DNA of 35,061 bases, from contig JANXQJ010000001.1 of assembly GCA_025356865.1 (NCBI GenBank), positions 1 to 35,061 on the forward strand, read 5' to 3'. The notes below the pieces were generated by a model. The model was not told the DNA's origin, did not search any database, and saw nothing but the letters and a program-made list of their open reading frames with translations. The position numbers were made by a program, and so were the translations under genes. The DNA comes from Deltaproteobacteria bacterium (GTDB lineage Bacteria; Desulfobacterota; Deferrimicrobia; Deferrimicrobiales; Deferrimicrobiaceae). The stretch's first letter is position 1. The number at the start of each line of letters is the position of its first letter. This document shows, piece after piece, positions 1-9,207 of the stretch.

Positions 1-37
1 TGGCGGGGTGGAGCCCGAGCCGCCGCCGCCAAACTGA

Positions 38-43
38 TATAAT
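38..43 (+). promoter_or_regulatory. Possible -10 box (TATAAT) upstream of a short ORF and the rhodanese gene
   Basis: TATAAT in ctgaTATAATccgg; no convincing -35 is visible because the window begins here. Confidence 0.3.
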
Positions 44-209
44 CCGGCGTCCGATCCCGAACGTATCCCCGCAACCGGAGCAAGGAGGTGCCCCCGATGC
101 CCGATTCAAGAGAGCCCGGCCGCCGCGTCCGCTGATGCGCCGCCCGCTCCGCCGGTCGGCGGAGGCTCATCCCTGGAATCCCGATTGCCGTGACAACGGA
201 GGATACGAC

Positions 210-725
210 ATGATATTCGTTCGAATCGTTCGGCAGGCCCTCGCGGCGCTGCTGCTCATTTCCATATGGACCTCGACCGGCTCCGCGTTCGGTTGGGGCG
301 TCAAGGAACTCGATACCGAAAAGGGGGCGATCGCGTTCGCCCGCGAAGTCCAGCGGGGCGGTTACCGCTTTCTGGGTACCGAGGAACTCAAATCGTGGAT
401 CGACCGGAAGCAGGAGATGGTGGTCGTCGACACGATGCCCTTCGCCGACAGCTACCGGAAGCAGCACATCCCGGGTGCGGTGAATTTCGAGTTGCCCGTC
501 AAGGAAATGGAGAAGATGGAGCCGGCCGTGCAGGCGGCGTTCGAGAAGGTGCTGGGCCCCGACAAGGAACGCACCGTCGTCTTTTACTGCGGGTTCACGA
601 AATGCACCCGGAGCCACAACGGCGCCATGTGGGCCGTGAAGCTCGGCTACAGGAACGTCTACCGCCAGCCGGGCGGGATCAAGGCCTGGGACCAGGCCGG
701 CTATCCGGTGGAAGAAGCGAAGTAA
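210..725 (+). CDS. Secreted/periplasmic rhodanese-like domain protein
   Basis: Internal ATG at 210 starts a signal peptide (MIFVRIVRQALAALLLISIWTSTGSAFG); rhodanese features HIPGAVNFE and active-site-like FYCGFTKCTRS. ORF track starts at 135. Confidence 0.85.
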   Translation: MIFVRIVRQALAALLLISIWTSTGSAFGWGVKELDTEKGAIAFAREVQRGGYRFLGTEELKSWIDRKQEMVVVDTMPFADSYRKQHIPGAVNFELPVKEMEKMEPAVQAAFEKVLGPDKERTVVFYCGFTKCTRSHNGAMWAVKLGYRNVYRQPGGIKAWDQAGYPVEEAK

Positions 726-727
726 CC

Positions 728-783
728 GACTCCAGGCACTCCCCCTTCCGACCCGGTTCCGGGAGGGGGAATTGCCTGGAGTC
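728..783. terminator. Bidirectional intrinsic-terminator-like hairpin between convergent genes
   Basis: GACTCCAGGCA ... TGCCTGGAGTC perfect 11-bp arms with inner TCCCCC/GGGGGA pairing. Confidence 0.75.
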
Positions 784-1329
784 TTAAACGGGAAGGTCGA
801 GCAGGAAGCCGTCCCGGCGGTGAAAGTCGGGCGCCGGGCCCGGGTGGGCGAGCGCCCAGTGGGAGGTGTCGCCCGCCGATGTCCGGACGACGGCGGCGAC
901 GGCGGCCGAGAGCGGGATTCCCGGCGGGAACAGTCTCCCGAGGTCGACCGCCAGCGTCAGCGTGAGGGTGCCCGGCTCGCGGGTGACGCGGAAGGGGAGT
1001 ACGTCGAACCCTTCATCCTCCCGCATCCCGTTTCGACAGGCGTCGAAGCGGTAGACGTTCCAGTGGCCGGCCGGGGAGAGGTTGAACTCGAGGTACCCTG
1101 CCGATTCCGTTTCCCCGATGAAGAACTCGAGGCAACTTTCCTCCCAGAGACGGTTCCGCCGCTCCGGCTTTTCCGCCGGGAGAGGAATCGCCAGTCCCGA
1201 CAGGTCTCCCTCGATCGTGTGGCGGATCGTGAGCGTTCCTGCGAGCAGCCCGATCGCACCCGACACCGTCAGCTCCGGCAGGGTCGATTCGCCCGGGAAG
1301 GGGAAAAGGGGAAACGTGAGAAGGTCCAT
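784..1329 (-). CDS. DOMON-like domain protein (hypothetical)
   Basis: 181-aa ORF; WEESCLEFFIG...YLEFNLSPAGHWNVYRFDACRNGMR pattern typical of DOMON-like proteins. Confidence 0.65.
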   Translation of the reverse strand: MDLLTFPLFPFPGESTLPELTVSGAIGLLAGTLTIRHTIEGDLSGLAIPLPAEKPERRNRLWEESCLEFFIGETESAGYLEFNLSPAGHWNVYRFDACRNGMREDEGFDVLPFRVTREPGTLTLTLAVDLGRLFPPGIPLSAAVAAVVRTSAGDTSHWALAHPGPAPDFHRRDGFLLDLPV

Positions 1330-1347
1330 CGGGTGTCCCTTCGGGTC

Positions 1348-2541
1348 CTACGATCCGTACAGCAGGTGCGGGGCGCGCCGTTTCGCGAACGCCCGCTCTT
1401 CGGCCCGCCACGCCGACGGGAGGTGGCGCCACCCTTCGCCGCGCGCGATCGATTCCCGCTCGCGCGCCGACCCGCATAGCAGGTCGAACGCGGGGATATC
1501 CTCGACGAACTCGTATGCCTCGGTCCGCCAGCGGAATTTCCCGGGCGCCTGGTCGCGCGCCGCGGCGACGCAAGCCATGCCGGTTCGGAACGGCCGGAAC
1601 GTCTCGCGGTCGCCGACGACAAGCTCGGCCCCGTGGCAGCGGTTCCCGGCGTGCTTGTCCCAGGTCGGCACGAAGCTGACCGGTCGGAAGCGGACGCCGG
1701 GGAGTCGTTCGTCCGAGAGCGATTCCACCAGTCGTGTGCCGTCGAGCCAGGGCGCGCCGAACAGTTCGAACGGCCGCGTGGTGCCGCGTCCCTCGCTCAG
1801 GTTCGTCCCTTCGAGCAGGCACATCCCGGGGTAGACGAGCGCGGTTTCCGGCGTCGGCATGTTGGGCGAGGGGAAGATCCACGGCAACCCCGTGTCGCGT
1901 GCGTGCATCCCGCGCCGCCACCCGCGGCAGGGGATCACCGCGAGCGCCAGTTCGAGCTCGCGCTCCTCGAGGTAGAGGCCGGCCAGTTCGCCGACGGTGA
2001 GGCCGTGGCGGACCGCGACGTCGTGGACGCCGCAGAAACTTTCGAATCCGGGACGGAGCGCCGGTCCCTCGACGGCGACCCCGCCGATCGGGTTGGGCCG
2101 GTCGAGGACGAAGAAGCCGATTCCCGCGCGCGCGGCGGCCTCCATGCAGAAGAGCATCGTCGCCTGATAGGTGTAGAAACGGGTGCCGACGTCCTGGATG
2201 TCGAAGACGAGCGCGTCGAGCCCGCGAAGATGGCGCGGGGCCGGGCGGAGCGATGCGGCGTCGTTTCCGTAGAGCGAGTGGACCGGAACGCCGGTCCGCT
2301 TGTCGCGTTCGCCCCGGACGGCGGCCATGTACTGGGCGTCGCCCCGGACGCCGTGCTCGGGGCCGAAGAGGGCGGAAAGCCGCACCCCGTCGGCTTCGTG
2401 GAAGAGGTCGGCGGCGTGCCGCAACCGGCGGTCTACCGAGGTGGGATTGCAGACGAGCCCCACCGACAACCCCCGCAGGAGCTCGAACCGGTCCTCGACG
2501 AGGACGTCGAGGCCGGAAGACAACTTGCGCGATCGCTTCAT
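1348..2541 (-). CDS. DUF1343 / NamZ-like exo-beta-N-acetylmuramidase family protein
   Basis: GLVCNPTSVD, FGPEHGVRGDAQ, FDIQDVGTRFYTY, LDRPNPIGG, PSPNMPTPETALVYPGMCLLEGTNLSEGRGTTRPFE motifs; start placed at MKRSRK within the ORF 1348..2619. Confidence 0.85.
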   Translation of the reverse strand: MKRSRKLSSGLDVLVEDRFELLRGLSVGLVCNPTSVDRRLRHAADLFHEADGVRLSALFGPEHGVRGDAQYMAAVRGERDKRTGVPVHSLYGNDAASLRPAPRHLRGLDALVFDIQDVGTRFYTYQATMLFCMEAAARAGIGFFVLDRPNPIGGVAVEGPALRPGFESFCGVHDVAVRHGLTVGELAGLYLEERELELALAVIPCRGWRRGMHARDTGLPWIFPSPNMPTPETALVYPGMCLLEGTNLSEGRGTTRPFELFGAPWLDGTRLVESLSDERLPGVRFRPVSFVPTWDKHAGNRCHGAELVVGDRETFRPFRTGMACVAAARDQAPGKFRWRTEAYEFVEDIPAFDLLCGSARERESIARGEGWRHLPSAWRAEERAFAKRRAPHLLYGS

Positions 2542-2602
2542 GGAGCCCATCTTAGTGCGAGAATCGTCCGGCCTGCAATATCTCTGACGAAAGGATAGTG
2601 GC

Positions 2603-2869
2603 ATGTGCCGGTTCTGCATCGAACATGGCGAGGGGAAGAAGTGGTACCTGCAGGCGTCGAGCTACGCGGCGGACCTGAACTCCGACCTGAAGCGGCGCGG
2701 CTACGTGATCGGGTTCCTCAAGCATTTCGACCGGAACCGGGAAGCGGTTCAATTCCCGAAAGGAGAGACACAGGTGGCGACGACGAATCAAAAGGGGCAC
2801 CGGGCGATCGTCGTCGAGATGGTGATCTCCGCCGACGGGTCGCTCCGCTCGTCCGACATCCTGTTATGA
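2603..2869 (+). pseudogene. Truncated/chimeric ORF; N-terminus resembles a Geobacter-type ferredoxin-family protein lacking its Fe-S region
   Basis: Starts MCRFCIEHGEGKKWYLQASSYAADLNSDLKRRGYVIGFLKHFDRNRE, then unrelated KGHRAIVVEMVISADGSLRSSDILL with no CxxCxxC motifs. Confidence 0.4.
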
Positions 2870-2916
2870 TATTGACCAGTTCAAATTCCGGTCCCATCAA
2901 TCGAAGGAGGACGAAA

Positions 2917-3303
2917 ATGAAGAAGATCGCATGCCTGCTTTCCGTCGTGATGCTCGGGATCGCGTCGCTGGCTTTCGCAGAAAGCGCGCCCCAGCCGGAA
3001 CTCCGCCCCATCCAGAAGGTCATGCAGGCGCGGGCCGCGTGGATGAAGGCGATGAACGAGAATCTCGGGGCCCGGAAGATGGTCGACGTGGCGAGGGATG
3101 CCGGCGACCTGTCGGCCCAGGCCGCCAAGGTAGCGGGAGGCGTCGAGGGCGAGCGGAAGGAGCTGAACCAGAAGATTTCCGACCTGGCCAAGGCCATTTC
3201 CGTATCCGCCACCAAGGGCGAGGAAGACGTCGTCAAGGCGAAACTGGGCGAGATCAAGGCGACCTGCGCGGAGTGCCACGCCAAATTCCGCGACAAGAAG
3301 TAA
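2917..3303 (+). CDS. Small periplasmic c-type cytochrome (single C-terminal CxxCH)
   Basis: RBS AAGGAGG upstream; signal peptide MKKIACLLSVVMLGIASLAFA; heme motif CAECH near the C-terminus. Confidence 0.75.
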   Translation: MKKIACLLSVVMLGIASLAFAESAPQPELRPIQKVMQARAAWMKAMNENLGARKMVDVARDAGDLSAQAAKVAGGVEGERKELNQKISDLAKAISVSATKGEEDVVKAKLGEIKATCAECHAKFRDKK

Positions 3304-3321
3304 CGTTCAGCCAAACGCTTC

Positions 3322-3486
3322 AACAGGCGGGTCGGAATCGTCACGGAGAAGGACGGCCGCGAGGAAACGCTCGCGACACTCGGCAAGGGGGACATCTTCG
3401 GCGAGATGGCGCTGGTCGACCATCTTCCCAGGTCGGCGTCGGGCCGTCGCCGACGCGACGAAGAAGACCGAAGCGATCGCAATGTC
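3322..3486 (+). pseudogene. Fragment of a cyclic-nucleotide-binding (CRP-like) domain
   Basis: RVGIVTEKDGREETLATLGKGDIFGEMALVDHLPRSAS followed by a +1 shift into AVADATKKTEAIAMS; no start or N-terminal half. Confidence 0.6.
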
Positions 3487-3865
3487 GGGAAACGTCTTCC
3501 TGCTGCGGGGGAAGTGCAACTGCTACCTCGTCCGGGGGACGCGGAAGAACCTGCTGATCGACAGCGGCCTCCCTTGGGAAAAGGATCTGCTCGAAGGGCA
3601 GCTCAACGGCCTCGGGCTTTCGAAGGACGACATCCACCTGCACCACGGGACGTACATCGACCTGGGCGGCTGCGTGCTGCAGGTACTCCACACGCCCGGG
3701 CACGGCAAGAAGTCGGATGCCCCCGCGGAGGATTTCGAGAAGGCCATCAAGGGGTCGATCAACCTGCTCAACGACACCCGGTCGCTCTTCCACGCGTTCG
3801 ATTCGCGCGAGGAGTTCGCGGACGTCTCGATGGCCGTCTCGGCCTATGCGAAGCGTGTCTGAAAG
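3482..3865 (+). pseudogene. Internally deleted metallo-beta-lactamase-fold protein
   Basis: NVFLLRGKCNCYLVRGTRKNLLIDSGLP (MBL N-terminus) and YIDLGGCVLQVLHTPGHG (MBL mid-region), but the HxHxDH motif is absent. Confidence 0.5.
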
Positions 3866-3889
3866 GGTGACCGCCTGCCGTTCCGTCCG

Positions 3890-3994
3890 TCAGAGGTCAT
3901 AGTCCGCCTTCAGCCGGAAGTTGCGACCGTTCTGCGCCACGAGGCCCCGGTCGGGCTCGCCCCGGGGCTCGCCGTGAATCCGGGTCATCGGCAT
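3890..3994 (-). pseudogene. Remnant of a TonB-dependent receptor (start codons joined in frame to the last ~27 codons)
   Basis: MPMTRIHGEPRGEPDRGLVAQNGRNFRLKADYDL; C-terminal part nearly identical to GDPWGEPDRGLVAQNGRNFRVKADYAF at 13523; start region matches MPMARAH at 15508. Confidence 0.7.
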
Positions 3995-4005
3995 GCTCCC
4001 GATTT

Positions 4006-6336
4006 TCAATGATGAGGTGCGGTCGATCCGGCAAGAAGTCCGGCCAGCGTCCGGGTGAGTGCATCGTCCTTGTACGGCTTGGATACCGCAGCCCGGAAAC
4101 CGAAACGCCGGTGGTCGGACATGACGGGGTTGTTCGAATATCCGCTGGAGACGACCAGGACCGCATCCGGGTCGAAAGCCAGGATCCGCCCGGCCACCTC
4201 CCTGCCGCCCAGGCCGTTCGGGATCGTCAGGTCGAGGACAGCCGCCGAAAACGGAGTGCCCTGGTCCTTCGCCTCCCGGTACAGCGCGATCGCATCCTCG
4301 CCGTGCGTGCATGTCGTAACCCGGTAACCGCTATCCTCCAGAGTCTCCCGGGCCAGGTTCCGGATCAGGGCCTCGTCGTCGAGGAAGAGGATGGAACCTC
4401 CCGCCATCGCCGTCGGGGCAAGATTTTCCGGAGCGGGCGGATCTTCTCCCGGAGCAAGGGTGCCGGTCGACGGGATGTGCAGGGTGAAGGTTGCTCCTTT
4501 CCCGACCTCGGAATGGAGGGTGACCGTCCCGCCGTGCTTCTCGACGATCGACCGGACCGAAGCGAGGCCGAGCCCGCTTCCGATTCCCGCCCGGGTCGTG
4601 AAATAGGGTTCGAATACCTTCTCCAGCATCTCCTCGGGGATGCCGCAACCCCGATCCGAGAGGGCGATCCGGACGTAGTCTCCGGGGAGAAGTCCTTGCG
4701 GCGGCGGCTTCTCGGTCCCGACGTTCGCGCAGCGGATGGCGATCGTTCCACCGTCGGGCATCGCCTGGACCGCATTGATGATGAGGTTGTTGAACACCTG
4801 CCCCAGCTGCCCCTCGTCCGCTTCGACCCCGTGCAGTCCCGGGGGGATCTCGATCGAAGCGTCCACGCCGGCGCCTCCCAGGGAGAGCGAGACCGCGTCC
4901 CGGATGACCTTCGCGATGGAAAGCGGCGCCTTGACCGGATCGCCGCCCCGCGCGAACGTGAGGAGCTGACCGGCGATGCCGGCCGCGGCGCTGGATGCGA
5001 TTTCGGCTTTTTTCAGCAGTTGCATGGCTTTGTCGGGGTCGTTGAGTTTCATCCGCGCGAAGCCGATATACCCCAGGACAGACGTCAGGGCGTTGTTGAA
5101 ATTGTGCGCGATCCCGCCGGCGAGGATGCCGAGCGTCTCCATTTTCTGGGCCCGGATGAACCGCTCCTGCATCGCTTCCCGATCGGTGATGTCGATCAGG
5201 GTGATGACGATCCGTTCCTTCCGGATCTGGTTGTTGAAGATGACGTGCCGGACGGAGCCGTCCCGGCAGGTGACCCGTCCCTCGTAGGACGAAACATCGG
5301 CCCCCTGTTTGCTTGCCGCTTCGGCCGCGGCGTTTCTGGCTTCGAGGACGCTTCGGCGGTAGTCGGGGTCGGGATGGGCCCAGAAAAACCAGTCTTCGAT
5401 GGTGCGGAGTTCGCCATATCCGTATCCGAAGCAGTCGATCATGTACCGGTTCATGAACCGGATGTTTCCGTCGAGGTCGGTCCAGGCCACCCCGGCAGGC
5501 ATGGCGTCCATGAGGTCGCGGAGCGTCCGCTCGCTTTCGCGCGCCTCCGCCTCCGAATGGGTGTGCGCCTGGATCTCGCATTCGAGCGACCGTTGCAGTT
5601 CCCGGTTCTCGCCGTCCCGCTGTTTCAGCGCTGCGGCGAGGCCGTTCACGTTGGTCGCCGCGATCCCCAGTTCGCTCCCGGAATCGGCCGGCAGGCGCCG
5701 GTCGTAATCGCCGTCCCGGATCTCCCCGAGTCCCCTGAGCAGTTCGTCGAACGACCGCATCTCCCTCCGGAGGACGGGGTAGCCGGCCGCCGAGACGAGC
5801 AGGAGGAACAGGAGGCCGAACGCGACGGCGAGGAGTATGGTTCCCCGAATATGCCCGGAGAGGCGGATTGTCTCGTACTCGATCCGGACGGAGCCGAGCG
5901 GGAGGTCGCCGCGGGCTGTCTCGCCGGTGAGTACGTCATCGGGAGATGATCCGGATGGGCTGCTCCGCACCTCGATCGAGATCGCCTGGATGTTTCCCTG
6001 TGGAGAAATTTTCGAATGGCGGGCATCCGCCAGGACGCGCCCCGACCGGTCGAGGACCATCGCCCGGTGGATCGCGGGATTGACGACCGCGAATTGGGCG
6101 AGTTTGGACAACTCTTCGGCATCCCCCGAGAACAGGGGCAGGCGGGCGCTTTTCGCCAGGCCGACTGCGGTCAGGCGGCTCAATGTCTCGCTGGTGCGGC
6201 GGTCTTTCCGGATTTCGGTGAGGATGTAGAGGGAGCCGACCAGGAGGGCGACGACCGTGGCGACCTGGATGAAGATGGAGAAGATCCGGAAGAGGAAACT
6301 CTTCCGGATCACCTCGAATCGATCTCGCAGCGTCAT
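4006..6336 (-). CDS. Membrane hybrid sensor histidine kinase (HAMP-PAS-HisKA-HATPase-REC)
   Basis: N-terminal TM segments, H-box GGIAHNFNNALTSVLGY, HATPase GCGIPEEMLEKVFEPYFTT..GSGLGLASV, receiver ILFLDDEALIRNLA..VLDLTIPNGLGG..SKPY. Confidence 0.9.
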   Translation of the reverse strand: MTLRDRFEVIRKSFLFRIFSIFIQVATVVALLVGSLYILTEIRKDRRTSETLSRLTAVGLAKSARLPLFSGDAEELSKLAQFAVVNPAIHRAMVLDRSGRVLADARHSKISPQGNIQAISIEVRSSPSGSSPDDVLTGETARGDLPLGSVRIEYETIRLSGHIRGTILLAVAFGLLFLLLVSAAGYPVLRREMRSFDELLRGLGEIRDGDYDRRLPADSGSELGIAATNVNGLAAALKQRDGENRELQRSLECEIQAHTHSEAEARESERTLRDLMDAMPAGVAWTDLDGNIRFMNRYMIDCFGYGYGELRTIEDWFFWAHPDPDYRRSVLEARNAAAEAASKQGADVSSYEGRVTCRDGSVRHVIFNNQIRKERIVITLIDITDREAMQERFIRAQKMETLGILAGGIAHNFNNALTSVLGYIGFARMKLNDPDKAMQLLKKAEIASSAAAGIAGQLLTFARGGDPVKAPLSIAKVIRDAVSLSLGGAGVDASIEIPPGLHGVEADEGQLGQVFNNLIINAVQAMPDGGTIAIRCANVGTEKPPPQGLLPGDYVRIALSDRGCGIPEEMLEKVFEPYFTTRAGIGSGLGLASVRSIVEKHGGTVTLHSEVGKGATFTLHIPSTGTLAPGEDPPAPENLAPTAMAGGSILFLDDEALIRNLARETLEDSGYRVTTCTHGEDAIALYREAKDQGTPFSAAVLDLTIPNGLGGREVAGRILAFDPDAVLVVSSGYSNNPVMSDHRRFGFRAAVSKPYKDDALTRTLAGLLAGSTAPHH

Positions 6337-6406
6337 CGGACCCCAGTTCTCCCGAATAGTGTAATGCGATGCTTATTATGTATGATCAGGCCGCGGAGGG
6401 TGAACT

Positions 6407-7270
6407 TTATTTCACGCCTGCGGAGAGGTCGAGGCCGAGGTTCTTTCCCACGGTTTCGTTGGTGTGCACCGTGACCTTCCGGGCATCGGGCCAGGTGGAA
6501 CGGCTTGCCGCGCCGTTCAGCAGCGAGTCGGCCAGTTCGGCCGCCTGGCGACCCAGGTCTGCCCGGTCGACGTCGAGCGACACGGCGGCGCCCTTGGCCA
6601 GGTACTGCTCGCTGAAGGTCACTACCGGAACCTTCTGCTGGAGCGAGAAGAGGAACCAGCCCTCCAGCGTCTCGGCGGTCACCGCCGTGGCGTCGGGGAG
6701 CATCCAGAGGGCATCCACGGCGCCCTTCAGCTGTTCGAGCCGGGCGAGCGTTTCGCGCGGCGCGCGCACCTCGCGGACGACCAGTTCGATTCCAAACCGA
6801 TTCGCGGCCTGCCGGGCCCGTTTAAGGTAAAGGCCGGTGCGGTCCGGGTCGTGGATCACGCCCACCCGTTTGGCGCCCAGCGTCCGGCACAGTTCGAGGT
6901 ACCGTTCCGGCGGAGGGAGAACGCCGACTCCGCTGACGGAACCGACCGGTCTCTTCGCGAGGTTCAGGCTCGGCGCCAGCAGTCCCACCACCGGCACCTG
7001 GCTGACCTTCCGGCTGGCGGCGAGCGCCGCGTCGCCAACGGCCAGAACCAGTCGCGGCTGTTCTTCCTTCACCAGTCGCACTACGTCGACCTCGGCGTAG
7101 TCGGAGAGGACGACGGTCTGGACCGTCCCCTTGTGCGCCGACCGGAAGCCGCGCACCGACTCTTCGTAGGCCGTGCTCCGACCCGACTGGACGATCAGCA
7201 CGTCCGCGGCCGTCGCGCCGGTGGCGCACGCCAGGAAGGCGACCGCGAATATGAGGCGCAGCGCGCGCAT
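6407..7270 (-). CDS. ABC transporter substrate-binding family protein (ABC_sub_bind type)
   Basis: Signal peptide MRALRLIFAVAFLACATGATAA; PRLVLAVGDAAL, VPVVGLLAPSLNL, AKRVGVIHDPDRTG, VPVVTFSEQYLAKGAAVSLDVDRADLGRQAAELA; the ORF can extend to 7282. Confidence 0.8.
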   Translation of the reverse strand: MRALRLIFAVAFLACATGATAADVLIVQSGRSTAYEESVRGFRSAHKGTVQTVVLSDYAEVDVVRLVKEEQPRLVLAVGDAALAASRKVSQVPVVGLLAPSLNLAKRPVGSVSGVGVLPPPERYLELCRTLGAKRVGVIHDPDRTGLYLKRARQAANRFGIELVVREVRAPRETLARLEQLKGAVDALWMLPDATAVTAETLEGWFLFSLQQKVPVVTFSEQYLAKGAAVSLDVDRADLGRQAAELADSLLNGAASRSTWPDARKVTVHTNETVGKNLGLDLSAGVK

Positions 7271-9207
7271 CAGAACCGCCATCTCACGCCGCCTTCGAAC
7301 CAGCGGGGCGTGTTGGCGTAGAGGTCGTCGAAGACGGTCTGGACGTTCGAGAAGAGATTGTGGCCCGATCCGAACAGCTCCGGAGAAATCTCGTCTGCCG
7401 GCCGGACCTTCCAGGACAGGTGGAGATCCCAGACAATGCCCTTGCCGCGCGCCGGGAACCCTTCCGCCGCGTTCCAGTCGACGTAATTCCCGGTCAGGGC
7501 GCCTCGCAGGCCGAAGTCGGGGTGGTCGTAGAGAAGCCCGACCTTGAGCAGTTGCGACGGGACGGTCTGGTCGCTGTTGGTCCTGAGGCGGTCTCCGGTG
7601 TCGGCATCCGTCACGCAGGTGAAGGTGTAGCCGCCGGTGAGCGAGAGTCCGTACCTCGGCACGGTGCGCCCTTCGAGTTCGAAACCCTGCCGGTTCTGGT
7701 TGGTCAGCAGGTCGTTGCTGGCCGACTCGATCTTCCGCATCCGGTTGTGGAAGAAGGTTCCCTTGAGCCAGAGGAAGGGGATTTCCGACGACTCGACGCC
7801 CGCCTGGAAGGTGGTGACCGTCGGCAGGTTGCGCTGGAGGATGGCATAAGGCAGGCCGAACCCGCGGGAGCCGTAGGCCCGTAGCAGCGTCTTTTCGGTC
7901 GCCTGCAGGGTGGCGCCCATCGTATAGCTCGTGTGATTGCCCGAGATGCCGGTGCGGTCGACCCGGAGGCCGGGAAGCACGGTAACGGGGCCGAGGGAGA
8001 GCGTCCCGTTTGCGTAGGCCGCTCCCCGGTCCCAGGTCCGGTCAAATAATGTGCTGTCCCCGGGGGCGATCTCGACGGTCCGGGTTTCCTGGTGCCCGTA
8101 CTCCACCCCGGTCACCAGATTCTGGCGGCTGTCCCCCCACGAGAGGCGGGCGTCGGCGCCCCGTCCCGATTCGCGCGTCTGCGTATGGAAAGACGGGATG
8201 TTCGCGCCGTCGATGCGGTCATTGTACATCGTCGTATTGCTGCGCCCGAGGGCATACCCGTCGAGGTCGAGGGTGAGGCGGGCGGCGAGCGGCCGGCTGT
8301 ACTTCAGGGAACCCTGGTTCAACCACCGGGCGTCGTCGTCGTGGACCGGCCACCCATACCAGAACCCCTCTTCAGTTCCCCGATGGGTGCCAAGGGTGGA
8401 AAAGGCGGCCGTGAGCGTCCCGCCGGCGGGATCCAGCCAGGCGCTCTTCCCCTCGAAGTGGGTGAGCCCGACGCCGTTGTTGGGCCGGAGGCCGTCCGAG
8501 TTGATGTTGCCGCCGGTGAGATAGAATCCGACCCGGTCAAGCGCGCCGCTCACTTCGAGGCGGCTGTCGGCGGTGGCCCGCTTGCCGATCGAGCCGGATG
8601 CGAGCCCGCCGACCGGGCGGTCCCAGGCCGGCGCCTTGGTGACGATGTTGATCACGCCGCCGGGCGCCGGCCCCCAGGCGGCTGAAGAGGCGCCCTTGAC
8701 GATCTCGATCCGCTCGATCTGCTGCACCGCAATCAGCCCCGGCTCGGCCATGTTCTGCACGAAATCGTTCTGGCGGAATCCGTCGATCAGGACGAGGACG
8801 GTGGTATTCAGCGCCCCCTGGATATTGAAGAAAGTGAAGCTGCCCGGCGTGCGCTGGTAGTCGAGCTGGATGCCGGGGATCGTCTGGAGGATGTCGGCCA
8901 GCGTGTGCGCGTTGAGCCGGGAGATATCTTCGGCCGTGATGACCGTGACGTTTTCGGCGATTTTCGAGGCGGGACGGAGTGAACGGGGCGTTGCGGGGGA
9001 AGACGCTTCAGGCGATCCCTCGGCCAGCCCCAGTTCCGACAGGGGGACATCCGCGGCAAAGGCCGACCCGGCGCCGCAGAGCTGGCAGGCCAGCAGCGTC
9101 AGGATCAGGAATTGAAAGACCTTGCGCTTCAGAAAATCCCCTTGAAGAAAAAACCTTTTTTTGCCGATGGGTACTGAGGGGCAGGTTGACCGACCGACGC
9201 GAATCAT
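7270..9207 (-). CDS. TonB-dependent receptor (plug plus barrel)
   Basis: Signal region FQFLILTLLACQLCGAGSAFA; plug ENVTVITAEDISRLNAHTLADILQTIPGIQ..VLIDGFRQND..IERIEIVKGASSAAWGPAPGGVINIVTK; C-terminal F. Start uncertain. Confidence 0.88.
   Translation of the reverse strand: MIRVGRSTCPSVPIGKKRFFLQGDFLKRKVFQFLILTLLACQLCGAGSAFAADVPLSELGLAEGSPEASSPATPRSLRPASKIAENVTVITAEDISRLNAHTLADILQTIPGIQLDYQRTPGSFTFFNIQGALNTTVLVLIDGFRQNDFVQNMAEPGLIAVQQIERIEIVKGASSAAWGPAPGGVINIVTKAPAWDRPVGGLASGSIGKRATADSRLEVSGALDRVGFYLTGGNINSDGLRPNNGVGLTHFEGKSAWLDPAGGTLTAAFSTLGTHRGTEEGFWYGWPVHDDDARWLNQGSLKYSRPLAARLTLDLDGYALGRSNTTMYNDRIDGANIPSFHTQTRESGRGADARLSWGDSRQNLVTGVEYGHQETRTVEIAPGDSTLFDRTWDRGAAYANGTLSLGPVTVLPGLRVDRTGISGNHTSYTMGATLQATEKTLLRAYGSRGFGLPYAILQRNLPTVTTFQAGVESSEIPFLWLKGTFFHNRMRKIESASNDLLTNQNRQGFELEGRTVPRYGLSLTGGYTFTCVTDADTGDRLRTNSDQTVPSQLLKVGLLYDHPDFGLRGALTGNYVDWNAAEGFPARGKGIVWDLHLSWKVRPADEISPELFGSGHNLFSNVQTVFDDLYANTPRWFEGGVRWRF

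Noticed and set aside
772-1479. Long plus-strand ORFs antisense to DOMON-like/DUF1343 genes (e.g. 772..1479, 1633..2598)
   Set aside because: Arg/Gly/Pro-rich shadow ORFs typical of high-GC DNA; the minus-strand frames encode recognizable families.
2870-2916. Possible cyclic-di-GMP (GEMM) riboswitch before the cytochrome gene
   Set aside because: Leader is too short and lacks the GEMM core sequence; only a good RBS is present.
4009-5949. 646-aa plus-strand ORF opposite the hybrid kinase
   Set aside because: Antisense shadow of a clear histidine kinase; no domain-like content.
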